Source: Eudorina sp. 2006-703-Eu-15 (taxonomy: Eukaryota > Chlorophyta > Chlorophyceae > Chlamydomonadales > Volvocaceae). From it: a DNA stretch of 64,000 nt. Shown here in pieces: positions 1 through 11,700 of the stretch. Where the stretch lies: contig BDSI01000028.1 of assembly GCA_003117195.1 (NCBI GenBank), positions 124,001-188,000 on the forward strand. The letters run 5' to 3'. The position numbers and the translations under genes are program-made. The notes beneath the pieces were generated by a model that saw nothing but the letters and a program-made list of their open reading frames with translations, had not been told where the DNA came from and made no database searches. Position 1 is the stretch's first letter, and every line of letters starts with the position of its first letter.

Positions 1-119
1 CCGACTCACCCCGAGTCCTCCTCTCCTCAACAGTACCGTACTTTGATTCCCTTGGTGATTGTGGCGTATTCGCCCCCCCCCCCGTCCCCTATATCCCCCT
101 GTCGCCCCCCAACCCCCAG

Positions 120-3100
120 ATCGCCTACACCATCTCCCTGCCCCCCGACCCTGAGGGGTCCTCATCGCCCCTGGTTCTGGAGCAGCACCCCGGGCTGACT
201 CTGGCGCTGGGGGCCGCGGGGGCACCCGCTGTGCCGCCGCAGGTGGACAAGGCGGTACGGCAGCTGCGGGTGGGGGGCTCGGCCAGGTGCAGGTGAGTGG
301 GACGACTGGACGGGAGAGAGGAGGCATGCTGTGCGTGAGGGGGAGCGGCAGGGTGGGGCGGGGCGGGGGGCGGGGGTTGAGGCGGGGATGAATTTGCATG
401 GCTGGGAGATTGCTGTGGCGTTGGAGGGGTGAGGACGGGGCGGAGTCCTTCGCCGCAGGAGGGGAGGAAGAGGGGGTCAGGCATCTCTGCCCCCTTCCCC
501 CCGGCGCCCCTTTTTTAAGGTCAATCACACCCCTTTCCTGAGGCGGGGGTGATGCCACGTGTTGTTCCCCCCTACCTAGCATTGTTCTATACCCCCTCCG
601 CCCCACCTTTCCTACACCCCCTCCGCCCCGCCCTGCCACTCGCCTGCCACCACCCCACCACGACCCCACCGCCCCTCCCCCCAGACTGCCCGTGGCTCTG
701 GAGGGTTGTGACGCGGTGGGCGCGGGCTTCCCCCGCCTGGTTTCGGAGCTAGAGCTGCGGCTGCTGCACGCCACCCTGCCCTTGGTGGATGCCGCGGGGG
801 CGGCGGCTGGGGGGAACGGCCCGCAGCTCTTCACACCGCCGCTGGGGCAGCAGCGCATGGAGGTACGGCAGTACGGCAGGACTACCCATACACAACCTTC
901 CGCTCGAAGGGAATGATTGAATTGCGGTGGATGAACCCACAATCGGTTCAGAAGCCCTGCCGCCCGATGTGGCTCCCAAGCAACGGCCTCCCACAGGGTA
1001 GGAATCCACTGCCGTGCGGGTGACATCATCCCCGGGGCCCCCGTGTGAGCTCTTTCTTGAGCCCGTGCCTTCCCCAACGGGCTCACCACCGGGTGGCGGG
1101 TGCGGGCTTCTCGTTACACAGGGGAGCGTGTAACGAGATCCCCCCCCCCCAATGCCAGGATGCCTGCTTTGCCGCCTCTGCCAACGTGGCTGCCCCTGTG
1201 CCCCTGCCCGCTGCCCCTGCCCCTGCCCCTGCCAGGCGGTGGCTGCGGCTCTACGCCGGGAGGGTGTGGAGTCGCTGGTGGACCTGGGTGCGTGGAGGGG
1301 GGCGGGGGAGGGGGGCGGGGAGGGGGGCGGGGGAGGGGGGCGGGGGAGGGGGGCTCTAGGCGACCCAGGGGTGGCGGGGCGACGAGGGGGGCATGGGGAT
1401 ACCTCTACCTGGCTCACTCGGCCCTGGCGGGCTGCTGTCGCTGAAGGCCCCTCACCCCCCGCACCGCAGATCGGTCAGGTCTCAGGTATGATGTCCGAAA
1501 TCCATCACTTTTAGGGGGGATTCCCATACACCTGTCCTCTGCCCCCCTGTCCCCCGCCTCCGACTCCCACGGCCAGGGTGCGGTGAGGGCAAGCTGATTG
1601 AGGGGCTGCTGCTGGGCCGCCACGGCTGCGACTGCGGCGGACCTCTGCGGCGGGTGGTGGGGGTGGACATCAGCCGGGGGGCGCTGACGGGGGCGGCCAA
1701 GCGGCTGGGCAAGCTGACTGCGGCGGCGACGGAGGTGGCGCAGCTGCCCGTGCTTGGGGAGGTGAGGGGGGTGGAACGGGGAAGGGCCCCGTGGACGACA
1801 GCCCACAGCCCACAGGCCGCCAGGGGACCGCCGCACCGCACCGCACCGCACCGCACCGCACCGCACCGCACCGCACTGACTCGCATGTCGTTGCGTTCCC
1901 GCCCTCAGAACCGCAGTTCTGTCCGCAGACCCCTTCCCACTCGCTGGTCCACCAACCCCCCGCCCCCTCGCCCACCCCCTCATGCGGAGCTCCCACACCG
2001 ACCTCCGGACGCACATCGGCTGCACTGCCGGGTGGCCCCCGTCCGTGCCCCCGCGCCCCCCCCCCGCTGGTCCCCCTCCGTGCTGCCGCTGTGAAGCCCC
2101 TCCCCCCCGCCGTGTCACATGTCCGGGACAGCCAGCCCTAACCTGCCAGTCCCCCAACCGCCCTCCGTCAGCACTATGTGGGTTCGTTTACCGAAGTGGC
2201 TGTACCCCTCCCTCCCCTCCCACCTCTCACCTCTCACCCCCCCCAGGAGTCCGTCCCCCGCCCCGTGGAGGTGGTCCTCTACCGGGGCAGTGCCATGTGC
2301 TCCGAGCTGGCAGTAGCGGCCCCACCGGCGGCCGGGCAGGAGGGGCGGGAGGAGGGGCGGGAGGAGGGGCAGGGTTTGGCTGCCGCGACCAGGGGAGGAG
2401 ATGGCGGTGGAGAGGGCCCCGCCGACACCGACCCGTGGGTCACCCTGCGCGGCTGCGACGCAGTGGCCATGGTGGAGGTGGTGGAGCATCTGGACCCCGA
2501 GCCGCTGGGTGAGGGGGAGGGGGGAGGGGGGAGGGGGGGAGGGGGGGAGGGGGGAGGGGGAGGGGGGGAGGGGGGAGGGGGAGGGGGGGGGGGAGGGGGG
2601 GAGGGGGGGGGGGGGAGGGGGGGAGGGGGGGAGGAGGGGGGAGGGGGGGAGGGGGGAGGGGGGGGAGGGGGGAGGGGGGAGGGGGGAGGGGGAGGGGGGG
2701 AGGGGGGGATGAGGGGCGGCGCCGGGGACTGCTGGGTGGCTGGGGTGGGGGCTCAGGGCCGTGGGGGGGAGGGACCGGGCGGCGCCCTCTTAGTCCACCT
2801 TCCAAATGGTGTTGGCGGAGTGGATGAGTGTGGCAGGGAGGGAGGGAGGGCGGGAGGGAGTCCCGAGCTGTTCCTCCACCGGCAGCCCCGGCCCTCCCCC
2901 GGGTTCATGTGGGGTTCCTCCCCCCGCCCCAATGCTGTCCACTGATGTCCTTTTCGAACAAGGGCCCAATCTGTTCTTCGGGGTGTTCCTTCTTCCCCTC
3001 TCTCCCCACCCGCATCCGTCCCTCGCGCCATCGCCCCGTGGCCTCTGTCTGGCCTTGCTGTTACAATTCGTGACAGCTCCTCCCCTCCCCGGCCCCTCCC

Positions 3101-5232
3101 CTCCCCTCCCCTCCCCTCCCCTCCCCTCCCCTCCCTCCCCCCAGGCTGGTGGGTCCCTGCGTGCTGGGCGGCCTGCGCCCCCGCCTGCTGCTGGTGACAA
3201 CCCCCAACTGGGAGTACAACGCAGTGATGAGGAGCTGCGAGAAGCTGACGGCGGCGGAGGCAGCGGCAGCACCCGGGAAAAGCCGGGACACGGCGTCAGC
3301 TCCCGGCTCCGTCTCCGGATCCGGATCCGCAGCAGCAGCAGCCGCAGCAGCCGCAGCCGCTGCCGCCCGCTGCAGCCGCTCCTGGCCAGGGCCCCCGGGT
3401 CGAGACGGGCTGCCGCTGCGCTGCGGGGACCACCGCTTCGAGTGGGACCGGGCGGAGTTCCGGAGTTGGGCGGAGGGGCTGGCGGGGCGCTGGGGCTACA
3501 CGGTCAGGTGGGACAGCGGGGGTGTGGGGTGGGGTGGGGTGCTGGGGTGTGGGGTTGGGGGTGGGGTGGGGCGGATTGGTCGGGGTAGGGGTCGGGGTAG
3601 AGGTCGCTGCTTTGCTGCCTCCCCCGCCTCCCGCCCGCGGGGCCGGAGCCCTAGCCAGCCCGGCATCCTACCGGCCCCTCCCACCCGCACCCAACGTCAC
3701 ACTCTTGCTCCTCACTGGCCCCGCCTCCCCGCCTCCCCGACCCCCTATCCTTCCCGCCTCCCCGACCCCCTCGCCTCCCCGCCTCCCCGATCCCCCTCGC
3801 CTCCCCGCCTGCCCCGGCCCACGCCTGTCCTCCGCCGCACCCCCCACTACCACCCCCGATCCGCCACAGCTTTGAGGGCATCGGTCGCGCCAACAACGAG
3901 CGCGAGGCGCTGCTGGCCCCCCCTGGAGCTACCCCGGCTCCCCCAGCCCGGGAGGCCACTCAGATGGCGATGTTCCGCCGCAGGGACAGGGACACCGGGG
4001 TAGGGGGCGGGGGCACCGGGGACACCGGGGCCGACGTGGGGACCCACCATCGGGACCAGGACGCCCAGCAGCAGCAGCAGCAGCAGCAGCAGGAAGAAGA
4101 GGTGGAGGCGGTGGAGGCGGTGGAGGGGAAGGTTCCGGAGCTGGCCGCGACCGGCGGCGGCGTCGGCGGGAGCGGCGACGTCATCCGCACCGGCGGTGAT
4201 GGTGGCGGCGGTGGTGGTCGTGAGGGCTGGGAGCTGGTGTGGGGTCCGGCCCTGGTGGCGGCCCCGAGGGAGGAGCTGGAGGAGATGGAGGCGGAGGTGG
4301 AGGCGGAGGACGCGGCCGAGGCGAGGCGGCGCCATGCGATGACAGCGGCGGCAGCGGCGACGTCCACGGGCGGCAGGCGCGGTTTGACCAGCGGCGGTGG
4401 CGGCGGCGGCGGCGGGATGTCGTGCATGCGCGCGTCGTCGACGGCCAACCCGGAGGGGGTCATCGGCGGCGGCGGTGGCGGCGGCGGGGAGGTGGCGGCG
4501 GCGTTGGTGGGCACTAAGCGGAGCCTTCGGGAGGCGGCGGAGGCGGGGACTGCAGGTGGGGAGGGCGGCGGTGGCGGCGGCGGTGGCGGCGGCGGCGAGG
4601 AGGCAGCGGCGGAGGCGGCGGCGGGGTGGCGGTTCTGACAGGCTCATGACAGACGGTGCCGTACGGTGTTAGTACTAGGTGAGGGCGTAGGGAGAGCGTC
4701 CGGGGACGCAGGGGGGGAGTCGGGGGAGGTACGTGGGTTCGGAGCTCGAGTGGGCGGGAATCCCTGGACGGGTGTGGACGGGTGTGCGGCCCCCCCCTCC
4801 CCCTCCTCTTTTTGTGATCCCCCTCCTCCTGCCCCTGCCCCGGGGGGCCCGCCTGGTACAGTCGCTTCTTCACGGGACCTTTGCTCGGGCAGTCGGCTCA
4901 ATTCATCGTTGCCGACCAAGGTTCTCAACCGCCCTCCGCCCTCCGCCTTCCCATGGCCCGCAGGTGACAACGAGGGGGATGCCGCGGCCAGGAAACGACG
5001 GGCGCTGGTGGCAGGGGGCCGCGGCGGGGGCGGGGAGGGTGATGCGGTCGACCCACCCGCCGCCACGGGGGATGTGTCGGGGGGCATTGGCGTGCGGGGC
5101 CCGTACCCGGGTGCGGAGGCTGTCGGGGCCGGGGTGGGACCGGGGTGGGGGGCGGGGTCCGAGGCGGAGGCGGGAGACCGGGTGGGGGAGACGGACCCAC
5201 ATCCGGATCCGCCGCCGGTGGATGTGTTTTGA
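120..5232 (+). CDS. HEN1: HEN1-like small RNA 2'-O-methyltransferase (3' part; 5' end outside window)
   Basis: HEN1 methylates the 2'-OH of the 3'-terminal nucleotide of miRNA/siRNA and so protects small RNAs from tailing and decay. Exons read: 120-292, 685-862, 1236-1287, 1577-1761, 2247-2508, 3145-3507, then 3870 onward. The SAM motif DLGCGEGK is split by the intron 1288-1576, followed by VVGVDIS. The metal-binding VEVVEHL ends exon 2247-2508. TTPNWEYN, then GDHRFEWDRAEF and SFEGIG, complete the family signature, so the E, E, H, H metal ligands are all present. The first two exons match the region preceding the methyltransferase domain in plant HEN1. The tail is low complexity (nine Gln near 4068, then Gly/Ala). 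The stop is either TGA 4636-4638 without splicing or, in phase, an intron 4556-4963 with a last exon 4964-5232. The junction 2508/3145 is out of phase by one base, so a micro-exon or sequence error is likely. The family call is firm; the 3' end is not. Confidence 0.92.
1831..1875. repeat. (CCGCA)n pentanucleotide microsatellite
   Basis: Nine near-perfect CCGCA units lie in the HEN1 intron 1762-2246. Confidence 0.95.
2510..2709. repeat. ~200-bp G/A polypurine tract in HEN1 intron
   Basis: An almost uninterrupted run of G3-G10 blocks separated by single A residues begins at the donor after the VEVVEHL exon. It has strong G-quadruplex or triplex potential on the transcript strand and is a likely source of assembly length errors. 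Confidence 0.95.
3091..3141. repeat. (CCCCT)n pyrimidine tract before a HEN1 splice acceptor
   Basis: Tandem CCCCT/CCTCCC units run up to the CAG acceptor at 3142-3144 and form its polypyrimidine tract. Confidence 0.85.
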
Positions 5233-7276
5233 GCTGCCCGCCTTCGCTGCCCTGTACGGCGCAGCGATGCGCCCCAGCGGCCAGCTGAAGGAGGAAGGAC
5301 GGACGTGGAAACCCCCTCGAGGAGGGGTGGAATGGAGTGGACCCCCCCCCCCGAGGGCGGGGGAAGTGGGTGACACGTTGCACCGCGAGACCCGCCCGAA
5401 CCACCCAGGCCCTCTGCGTGTGTGTATGGGCCGCGCGGGGAGGGGCCGCAGGGGGGGGAGAGAGGGTGCCTGGCCCCGTGGTGGTTGGTGCGGGCAGTTG
5501 GGGGGCCGATGACGGGTGGGTCAGTGACCTGCCGGGTCGCCGTACATGGTATATGACGTGGCCACGACAGGGTTGAGTGGTCTGGCGCTGGGGCCCGGGG
5601 GGTGGTGTGTGTGTGTGTGTGTGTGTGTCGGTTGGCGAATGGCTGCGGCCTGTTGAGGTCAGGAGAGGCAGCCAGGCCCCGGATCGGGAACTGCCCGGGC
5701 TGGGGTCCGTTGGAGGGTCGCGTACGACGCGTCTGTCTGCCCTTGTTGCTGCGCTCTTGGTTGTTGACCCGGATACGTATGACCGACCCCCCCCGTTGTT
5801 GCGAAGGCTGCACCTGGAACGTTGCCACATGTGTGTGTTGTAAGTAAGCCTCGTGGTCCGGACGGCGGTCTCGGAGGCGGATACCTTGTCCCGGGGGGTG
5901 GGAGGGGTACCGTGCCGGGGGGGTGGCGGGGAGGTGCAACCCGGGTGGGGGGGACGGGACGGAGCGTTGCCGGGATGGCCCCCAGGGTCAGCGGCAGCAG
6001 GTCAGATCAGATGGGGTCGGGCTGGGGGTCCTACGTCACCCTCCTGGAGCTGAACCGATGTGACCTGACCCCACCTGACCCCACCTGACCCCACCTGACT
6101 TCCAGCAGTGCTGCAGCCCGCACAGGGCCGAATGCCGTGGTAAGGCCCTCCCGAGGTCCCGACTGAACACCACCGGTCACAGGATTCTGTCGCCAGTGGC
6201 GCCGTCCCCTGGGTCGGTGTGCCGGTGACGAACCTTCTGGCTCGGGGGTGACTGTCGGGGAACTGTTCTGGGCGCCGTCGGGTCACACGTGGACAGGAGG
6301 GCCGACCAAGACCGACAGGACCGTAAGCCGCAGTGCCGCAGCCACCTGCTGCTATATGACACGCTAGACTTCGACGCCTTCTCGTTTCCTTTACTAGTTC
6401 ATGGAAATTTGGTGACGACAAGGAGCGGCTTGTACCCGGCTGCGAGCGCCCTAGGTTGGGGCCTCAGGGCGCCTTGTCGGAGGAGGTAGCGGGGTGACTG
6501 GGTCAGAGCTAGAAGCGGAACGATTTGCCACGAACCGGTTAAAGATGACAGGAATATATATTTTGAACATTTTAAACCGCAACGTCCTCTAGGTGGGCGA
6601 CTGCTGGAAGGTCGGGGCCCAAATTACAAAACGGTTTGGTGAGCGTTAAGGAACCTGGCCCGGCGCATCTGTCGGTGCATTGCAGTTGCTGCGGCATGCA
6701 GAGTTTTTCGGCAGTATGCATTGCGGTTCTATCAGACATGCTGAAATTTTAGCTCGGGCGAAGTGAGACAGGCGTGACAGTTCCGGTGCAAGTTCTCACC
6801 CTGTTCCCACGATGTGCGGTATATGAGTCAGACCCTCTGAGGTTGCACTCGGCTATATAAGTAATTTGCGTGTGCCATCAGTACCATATTACGCGCATGG
6901 TATCTAAATCTTGCGTGGCTCTTTTGGGGAGCGGTGTCAGCGTACGACTTCGTCCCCGGCGATCCGCAGGACAAAAAAGTGTTCCGCACGACCTCCTTAA
7001 ATTTACACTGAAGCTCTACGTCGGGTCCTGCAGTCCAAAGGTCTAGGCGCACAGCAAAGGCCTGAGTGTTGACGCTGCTGACGGTGTCAAGATTTGACGG
7101 TGCTCCCTCTGTCGCATCGTTGCGTCCCAGCAAGCCAGGCTTAAATTTCTTTGTTCAGATCTGTTGACGGACCAGGGCTCTCGGTTCTCGTTTCTGACTC
7201 GGATATCTGTAACCGCGCCTGAGCGCATTTCGGAGTTTGGCGTTTCTTTCTGACGTCAACCAAAAAGCCTTCAACA
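5233..7276. other. Intergenic region: HEN1 3' UTR and upstream region of the next gene
   Basis: No supported coding sequence. The left half is GC-rich and holds a (GT)n run near 5606-5628 and about 3.5 copies of a CCTGACCCCA decamer at 6062-6098. From about 6540 the composition becomes more A/T-rich, as expected near a promoter of the gene starting at 7277. Open frames on either strand here look like chance frames. Confidence 0.6.
5839..5843 (+). terminator. Putative TGTAA poly(A) signal for HEN1
   Basis: TGTAA is the usual poly(A) signal in volvocine algae. This copy lies about 610 nt after the downstream HEN1 stop. Position only; no transcript evidence. Confidence 0.4.
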
Positions 7277-8726
7277 ATGCGCACATCGCAGCATGTCCGC
7301 TTGTCTCGGAGTGGCGTTGCTCCTGGCCGCGTCGGCAACTGCCGACTGGCTGTGCGCGCGTCTGCAAGTGGACCCTCCGTTAATGGCAAGAGCTCCAGCG
7401 CAACCACAGCTTTGTCAATCACTGCCAGCGCGGCGGCGAGCGCGCTCCTGGCCAAGGTCGCGGCGCTGCTTGCCGCTGGCGTCGGCCCGATGGCGCTGCC
7501 CGCTGCGCTGCACGCGTCTTCCACCATTTACAAAGACAACGTGAAGGAGTTCCACTCTTCAGCAGCGTTCAAGATGTCATTGAAGGAGAAGGTGAGCTTC
7601 AAGCGTTTCTGCCATCGTCTGTCAACGCCCAACTGCTCGCGCGAATGACCTGAACATCGCTTCTTCGCTTGTCGCATGCCTTTCTTGCATTACACCTCCT
7701 AATGCTTCAATTAATTCTGTCCATGTGATGTATCGAGTGTGGCCGTCGCACATTGTGAGGGCGTGCGTTGGTGGCAGCTCCCTCATGAATGTGTGAGAAC
7801 CCAGACTGCCTGTCACACGACAGTGAAGTCAATTTTACCAAGCTTCTCATCCATTCTCACCACCATCCCTCTATGGACACCGTGTGCAGGTGGCCCTGGC
7901 AAGCGCACCCGCTACCGCCCACCACCACACCGCCGCCGTCGCATTCCCGTCCGAGTGGCTGGTCGTGACCTCCGCCGCCGAGTGGTTCGAGCAGCACCGC
8001 CAGGCGGACACCGCCGGCGCCCTGCTCGCCACCGTCTTCGTGTCCAACAAAGCCGCCATCGCGCACGCCGCGCTGCTCGAACGCCTCCGCCGCAGCTCTG
8101 GCGCCGGCACCGATGCGCCCGTCCGCTTCGTGTTCGTACACATCGCCGACGACTACCAACAGCGCCACGCCCGCGCCAGTAGCAGCTGCGCCGCCGCTGC
8201 CGCCAGCGGCCTCGGCCGCAGCGCCTCCAGCCTCAGTCTAGGGCGCGTCTCCCACATCGCTGCCCTCCACGGCCTGGACGTGGCGCTTACGTTGTTCCTG
8301 CCGGACGGTGTACGGGCTTTCCCCTCCCTGCTGCTCACTGCCGGTCCTGCGGCTGCCGTCCCCGCCACCGGCAGTGTCGACGGCGGCGCCGCCTCCGCGC
8401 CCTGGTCCTGGTCTGCCGCGACCCGGGTGTCCGATCTGCGGCAGCTCGTGTCGGACTGGGCGTTCATCAGCGACCGCCGCCGCCGCGAGCAGCTGAAGCA
8501 ACAGGAAAATCATCAGCAGTGCCGGGACCCGATGGTGGCGGCGGCGGACGCGGAGGTGGCAGCGCGGCGGGTGGCGCGGGCGGACGCGTCGGCTGTGGTG
8601 GTTGAGGGCGTCGTGGCGCTGGAGGAGCACGGAGGCGCGGTGCGGCGCGGCTCCGCAGCGGCGGCGAACAATGCCGCCAACAGCTCCCGCCGCCGCGGCG
8701 ACGCGGCGGTGCTGGTCCGCGCGTGA
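7277..8726 (+). CDS. Unrecognised two-exon protein, transit-peptide-like N-terminus, possible Trx-like fold
   Basis: Exon 1 is 7277-7591 (ends AAG, donor GTGAGC) and exon 2 is 7890-8726 (acceptor GTGCAG). Both are phase 0, giving 383 aa. The start ATG has a CAACA context. The N-terminus is basic and Ser/Ala-rich with an RLAVRASA-like segment typical of algal organelle transit peptides, followed by an Ala/Leu-rich hydrophobic stretch near residues 46-75. The middle alternates predicted strands and helices (LLATVFVSN, a Leu-rich helix, RFVFVHIAD) and ends in GVRAFPSLLLTAG. This resembles the beta-alpha-beta plus cis-Pro segment of a thioredoxin fold, but there is no CXXC. The C-terminal ~90 residues are charged and Ala/Arg-rich. 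I do not recognise the family. The gene is supported by clean splice phase and coding composition. The Trx comparison is inference only. Confidence 0.6.
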
Positions 8727-11700
8727 TCCCCTCCACCTGCTGGTGTGAAGGGTGCGGGGTGCGGGGCGGCGTGAGGGGATACGGTAGGAAGCGCAGCCGG
8801 CAGCGCTTGCCGCGTTGCGCTCTTCATCTGCACGCAGCTGGTTTCCCGCTCTTAGGTAGCTGGGGTGGGTGGGTGAAGCACTGCCCCTGGGGGCACACAT
8901 GCTCTCGAGAGTGGGCCCCTGAACAACGCACGTCTTCTCAGTGTAGGCGGCTGCCGCGTCTCATGTGATGGCCGACCCATGGGTCCACCGAGCAGCGCGG
9001 GCGGCAGCAGCACTCGCTGGTCCGTCGGACTGCGCCGCATCGCCGACTCACCCATTTGATCCCGAATCGCGCTGGCTGGAGGCTTTGCTTTGATTTTGCT
9101 TGCCGCCTATATGATTTCATTGCTGCGGTTGCTAAGGGGGCTGGCCAGCAGCTGTTGCGCGTGCAAGTGCAGCGGTGCGGGAGAGGGGACGTGTGTGGTG
9201 TGGATGAGGGCCCTCCCCCCCGCGGCTGTTTATTGATGGTCGGCCGCACGGAATAATGAGCTCGTGTTCGCTGCGGTTGGTTGCGCCGCGGCTTGGGTGT
9301 GATTTTGGAGGGACTGGAGAGCAGCAGCGGCGCGCGCCTCCCCGGAGGTGGAGGTGACGCCTGCCCCGCTCGGCCGTGGAGGTCTCTCCCGATGGGAAGC
9401 AGGGCCACACACTAGGAGTAGGAGTAGGAGGAGGAGGAGCTGAGTGGGGATTGCGATCGGTGTCCTGCCGCATGCCGCAGCATGTCCCGGGAAAGTCAGC
9501 GCAGCTGCGAGTTGAACGTTGGCGATTGATCCGCGTGATTGCTATATTGGAGCTGTTGTTGGAGGAGGAGCTGGCGGGCCGTGGCGGAGCTAATAGCCTT
9601 TGCGTTCTTTTGCTCAGATGTGCACTGTTTTTTTTGTTTGACAACAGGGTCCAGGTGACACCAGGGCCAGGGCGGGCCGCGGCCGGGCCTCCCCCCTTGT
9701 TGTCACTGGTGGGGCAGGGGCCTGCGCACTGGAGCCCCGCCCTCGGGGGGCTGGCACCCGCACCCTGATCCTAGACTACCCACCCCCAGTTAGTGGGGGA
9801 GGGCCAGGCCACTGGGCAATGTGCGCCATGTGTTGCAGTCCATTGAGCCCGGGGGAGGGCTCTCAAGAGAGTGGTGTTGCCGGTTGGCGTCCGGGTCCCT
9901 TTGGTAGGTCCGGGCGTAGTGGAAGGCGCGGCATCCAGGGCGCTACGGGTGTGGATATATGAAGATAAGGAAACCAGTTGCATAAGTCTAGGAGTATGTG
10001 GCGAAGCTCTGAAGAGTTGGCTTCATTGTTGGTGATGTAATTCTGTGAGGGGTTAACTTGAGGGTGGAGTGGCGAGCACCCCCTACAGGCAGTAGCGCCC
10101 CATTACCACTGCCTGCAGGTGCCTGCACGGGGCGGCGCGGTGCTGCCGCCAGCCTTCACTTATTTTGTCCAGAGGTTCCCGAGGTTCCCGAGGGACCCGA
10201 GGGACCAGAGGGTGAGAGTGAGACCCGCACACGTGCAAGTGAGTGTGTTCGCCCGCTAGAGACCACCACGGCATGGGTTCGGCTCAACCCATCCTCATGT
10301 ATGCTTTGCACGTTTTGAGGCCGTCCTGGACGTGTTTGCACGATGTGTATGCTGACGCGGATGCAGTACGGTGTGCGGTGCATCGTCGACATTTGGGGAA
10401 CCCTGGACAGTGTCTGGGGTTGTGACGTGGCGGTGTACAGCGATGATGATGATGATGGTGGCGATACAGTGAGGGCAGCTGATCCGGAAGCACCAAGAGG
10501 CCGATGGGTCGGTGAGTCCTGGACATGTGTACGAGCAGTCGTGAGTGTACGGCGGTTCACACTGGGTTTTCCAATGTGTGTTGGCGAGTTGTAGGTTGGT
10601 CGACAAGGCCACCGTGCCGCCGCAATGAATCCCGTCTCGCTTGAGTGAGCGGTTCACTCTGTGTATTCTCTAGTGGTTGTGATGTTACTGGCTCAGGCAA
10701 TAGGCGCCAGGCAGTTTGGTTTGCTGCTACTGACCTGATCGGTGCACGGGGGGGCAGGGGGGCGCTGCGTCTCCTGTCCCGCGTCCCCCCTTGGGTAGAG
10801 ACCCGCTATCCCGTACTTTCATGCTGTACACCCCGGGCGGGAGTCGCCCGTACGTCCGTACATATTATCTACACGCATGGGTGGTGGATATCGGGACGCG
10901 TTCACAAAGCGGCCCCCAGAAGGGGCGGCCGAGGTGGCCGCTGCTTCCCGTGCGGCGCCGATGGTCAAGTAGTCTCGTGCCCTTCTGCCGTCTCCCCTCA
11001 GGTGCGCTCGGCAGCGTCCTGACATCGTTTGTGGCGCCGCCGTTTTTCGCACCGGGGATTTTTTTGCGCCTCTACTTTTTTTCTTTAGTGTGCCTCACTG
11101 TGTGTCTGCGTCTGTCCATCAGCATTTGCCTGCCTTGATTTGTTTTGAGTTTGTTGACGGACGCAGCGGGCAAGTGCTGCGTCGCGTTGGGGCGCATTCC
11201 CCTCTGCTGCTTTACAACACGAAGGAGGAGCTGACCAGCTCCACCACGTGAGTGTGTGGCGGGGAGGTGCGGGAAGGGGCTGATGCGGTAGACGCGATGT
11301 TGTGTACAGCACTTGCGCGAGAAGCGCCCCTTTTTGAGCATCATGTCCATCGTCATCATTGTCGGGTGTCCCAGTCCAGCAACCTCCGGCCCTGTATGCG
11401 GGCCTGTGCAACAGGTCAAGCGCGAGGGAGGGGAGGACAGGGACGGCCTAGCAAATTTTGGTCGCGGCGTCCTGGGAGGTGGAGGGCTGTGCTTCTCATG
11501 GAGGGAGTGTGTTGTGGTTTGTTGGCGGAGGTGGAGCGTCATCCGTTGATGATATCTAGGGCGGCAGACCCCTTTTCAACATCGCCCCGCCTCGGGGGGT
11601 GATGTGGCCCCTTCCGGGGACATCAGTCCCTCCTCTCACGTACGGCAATCGGTACGGAGAGGCGGACAGGTAGTGCGACGAGTCGGCCCGCGCCGGTTGC

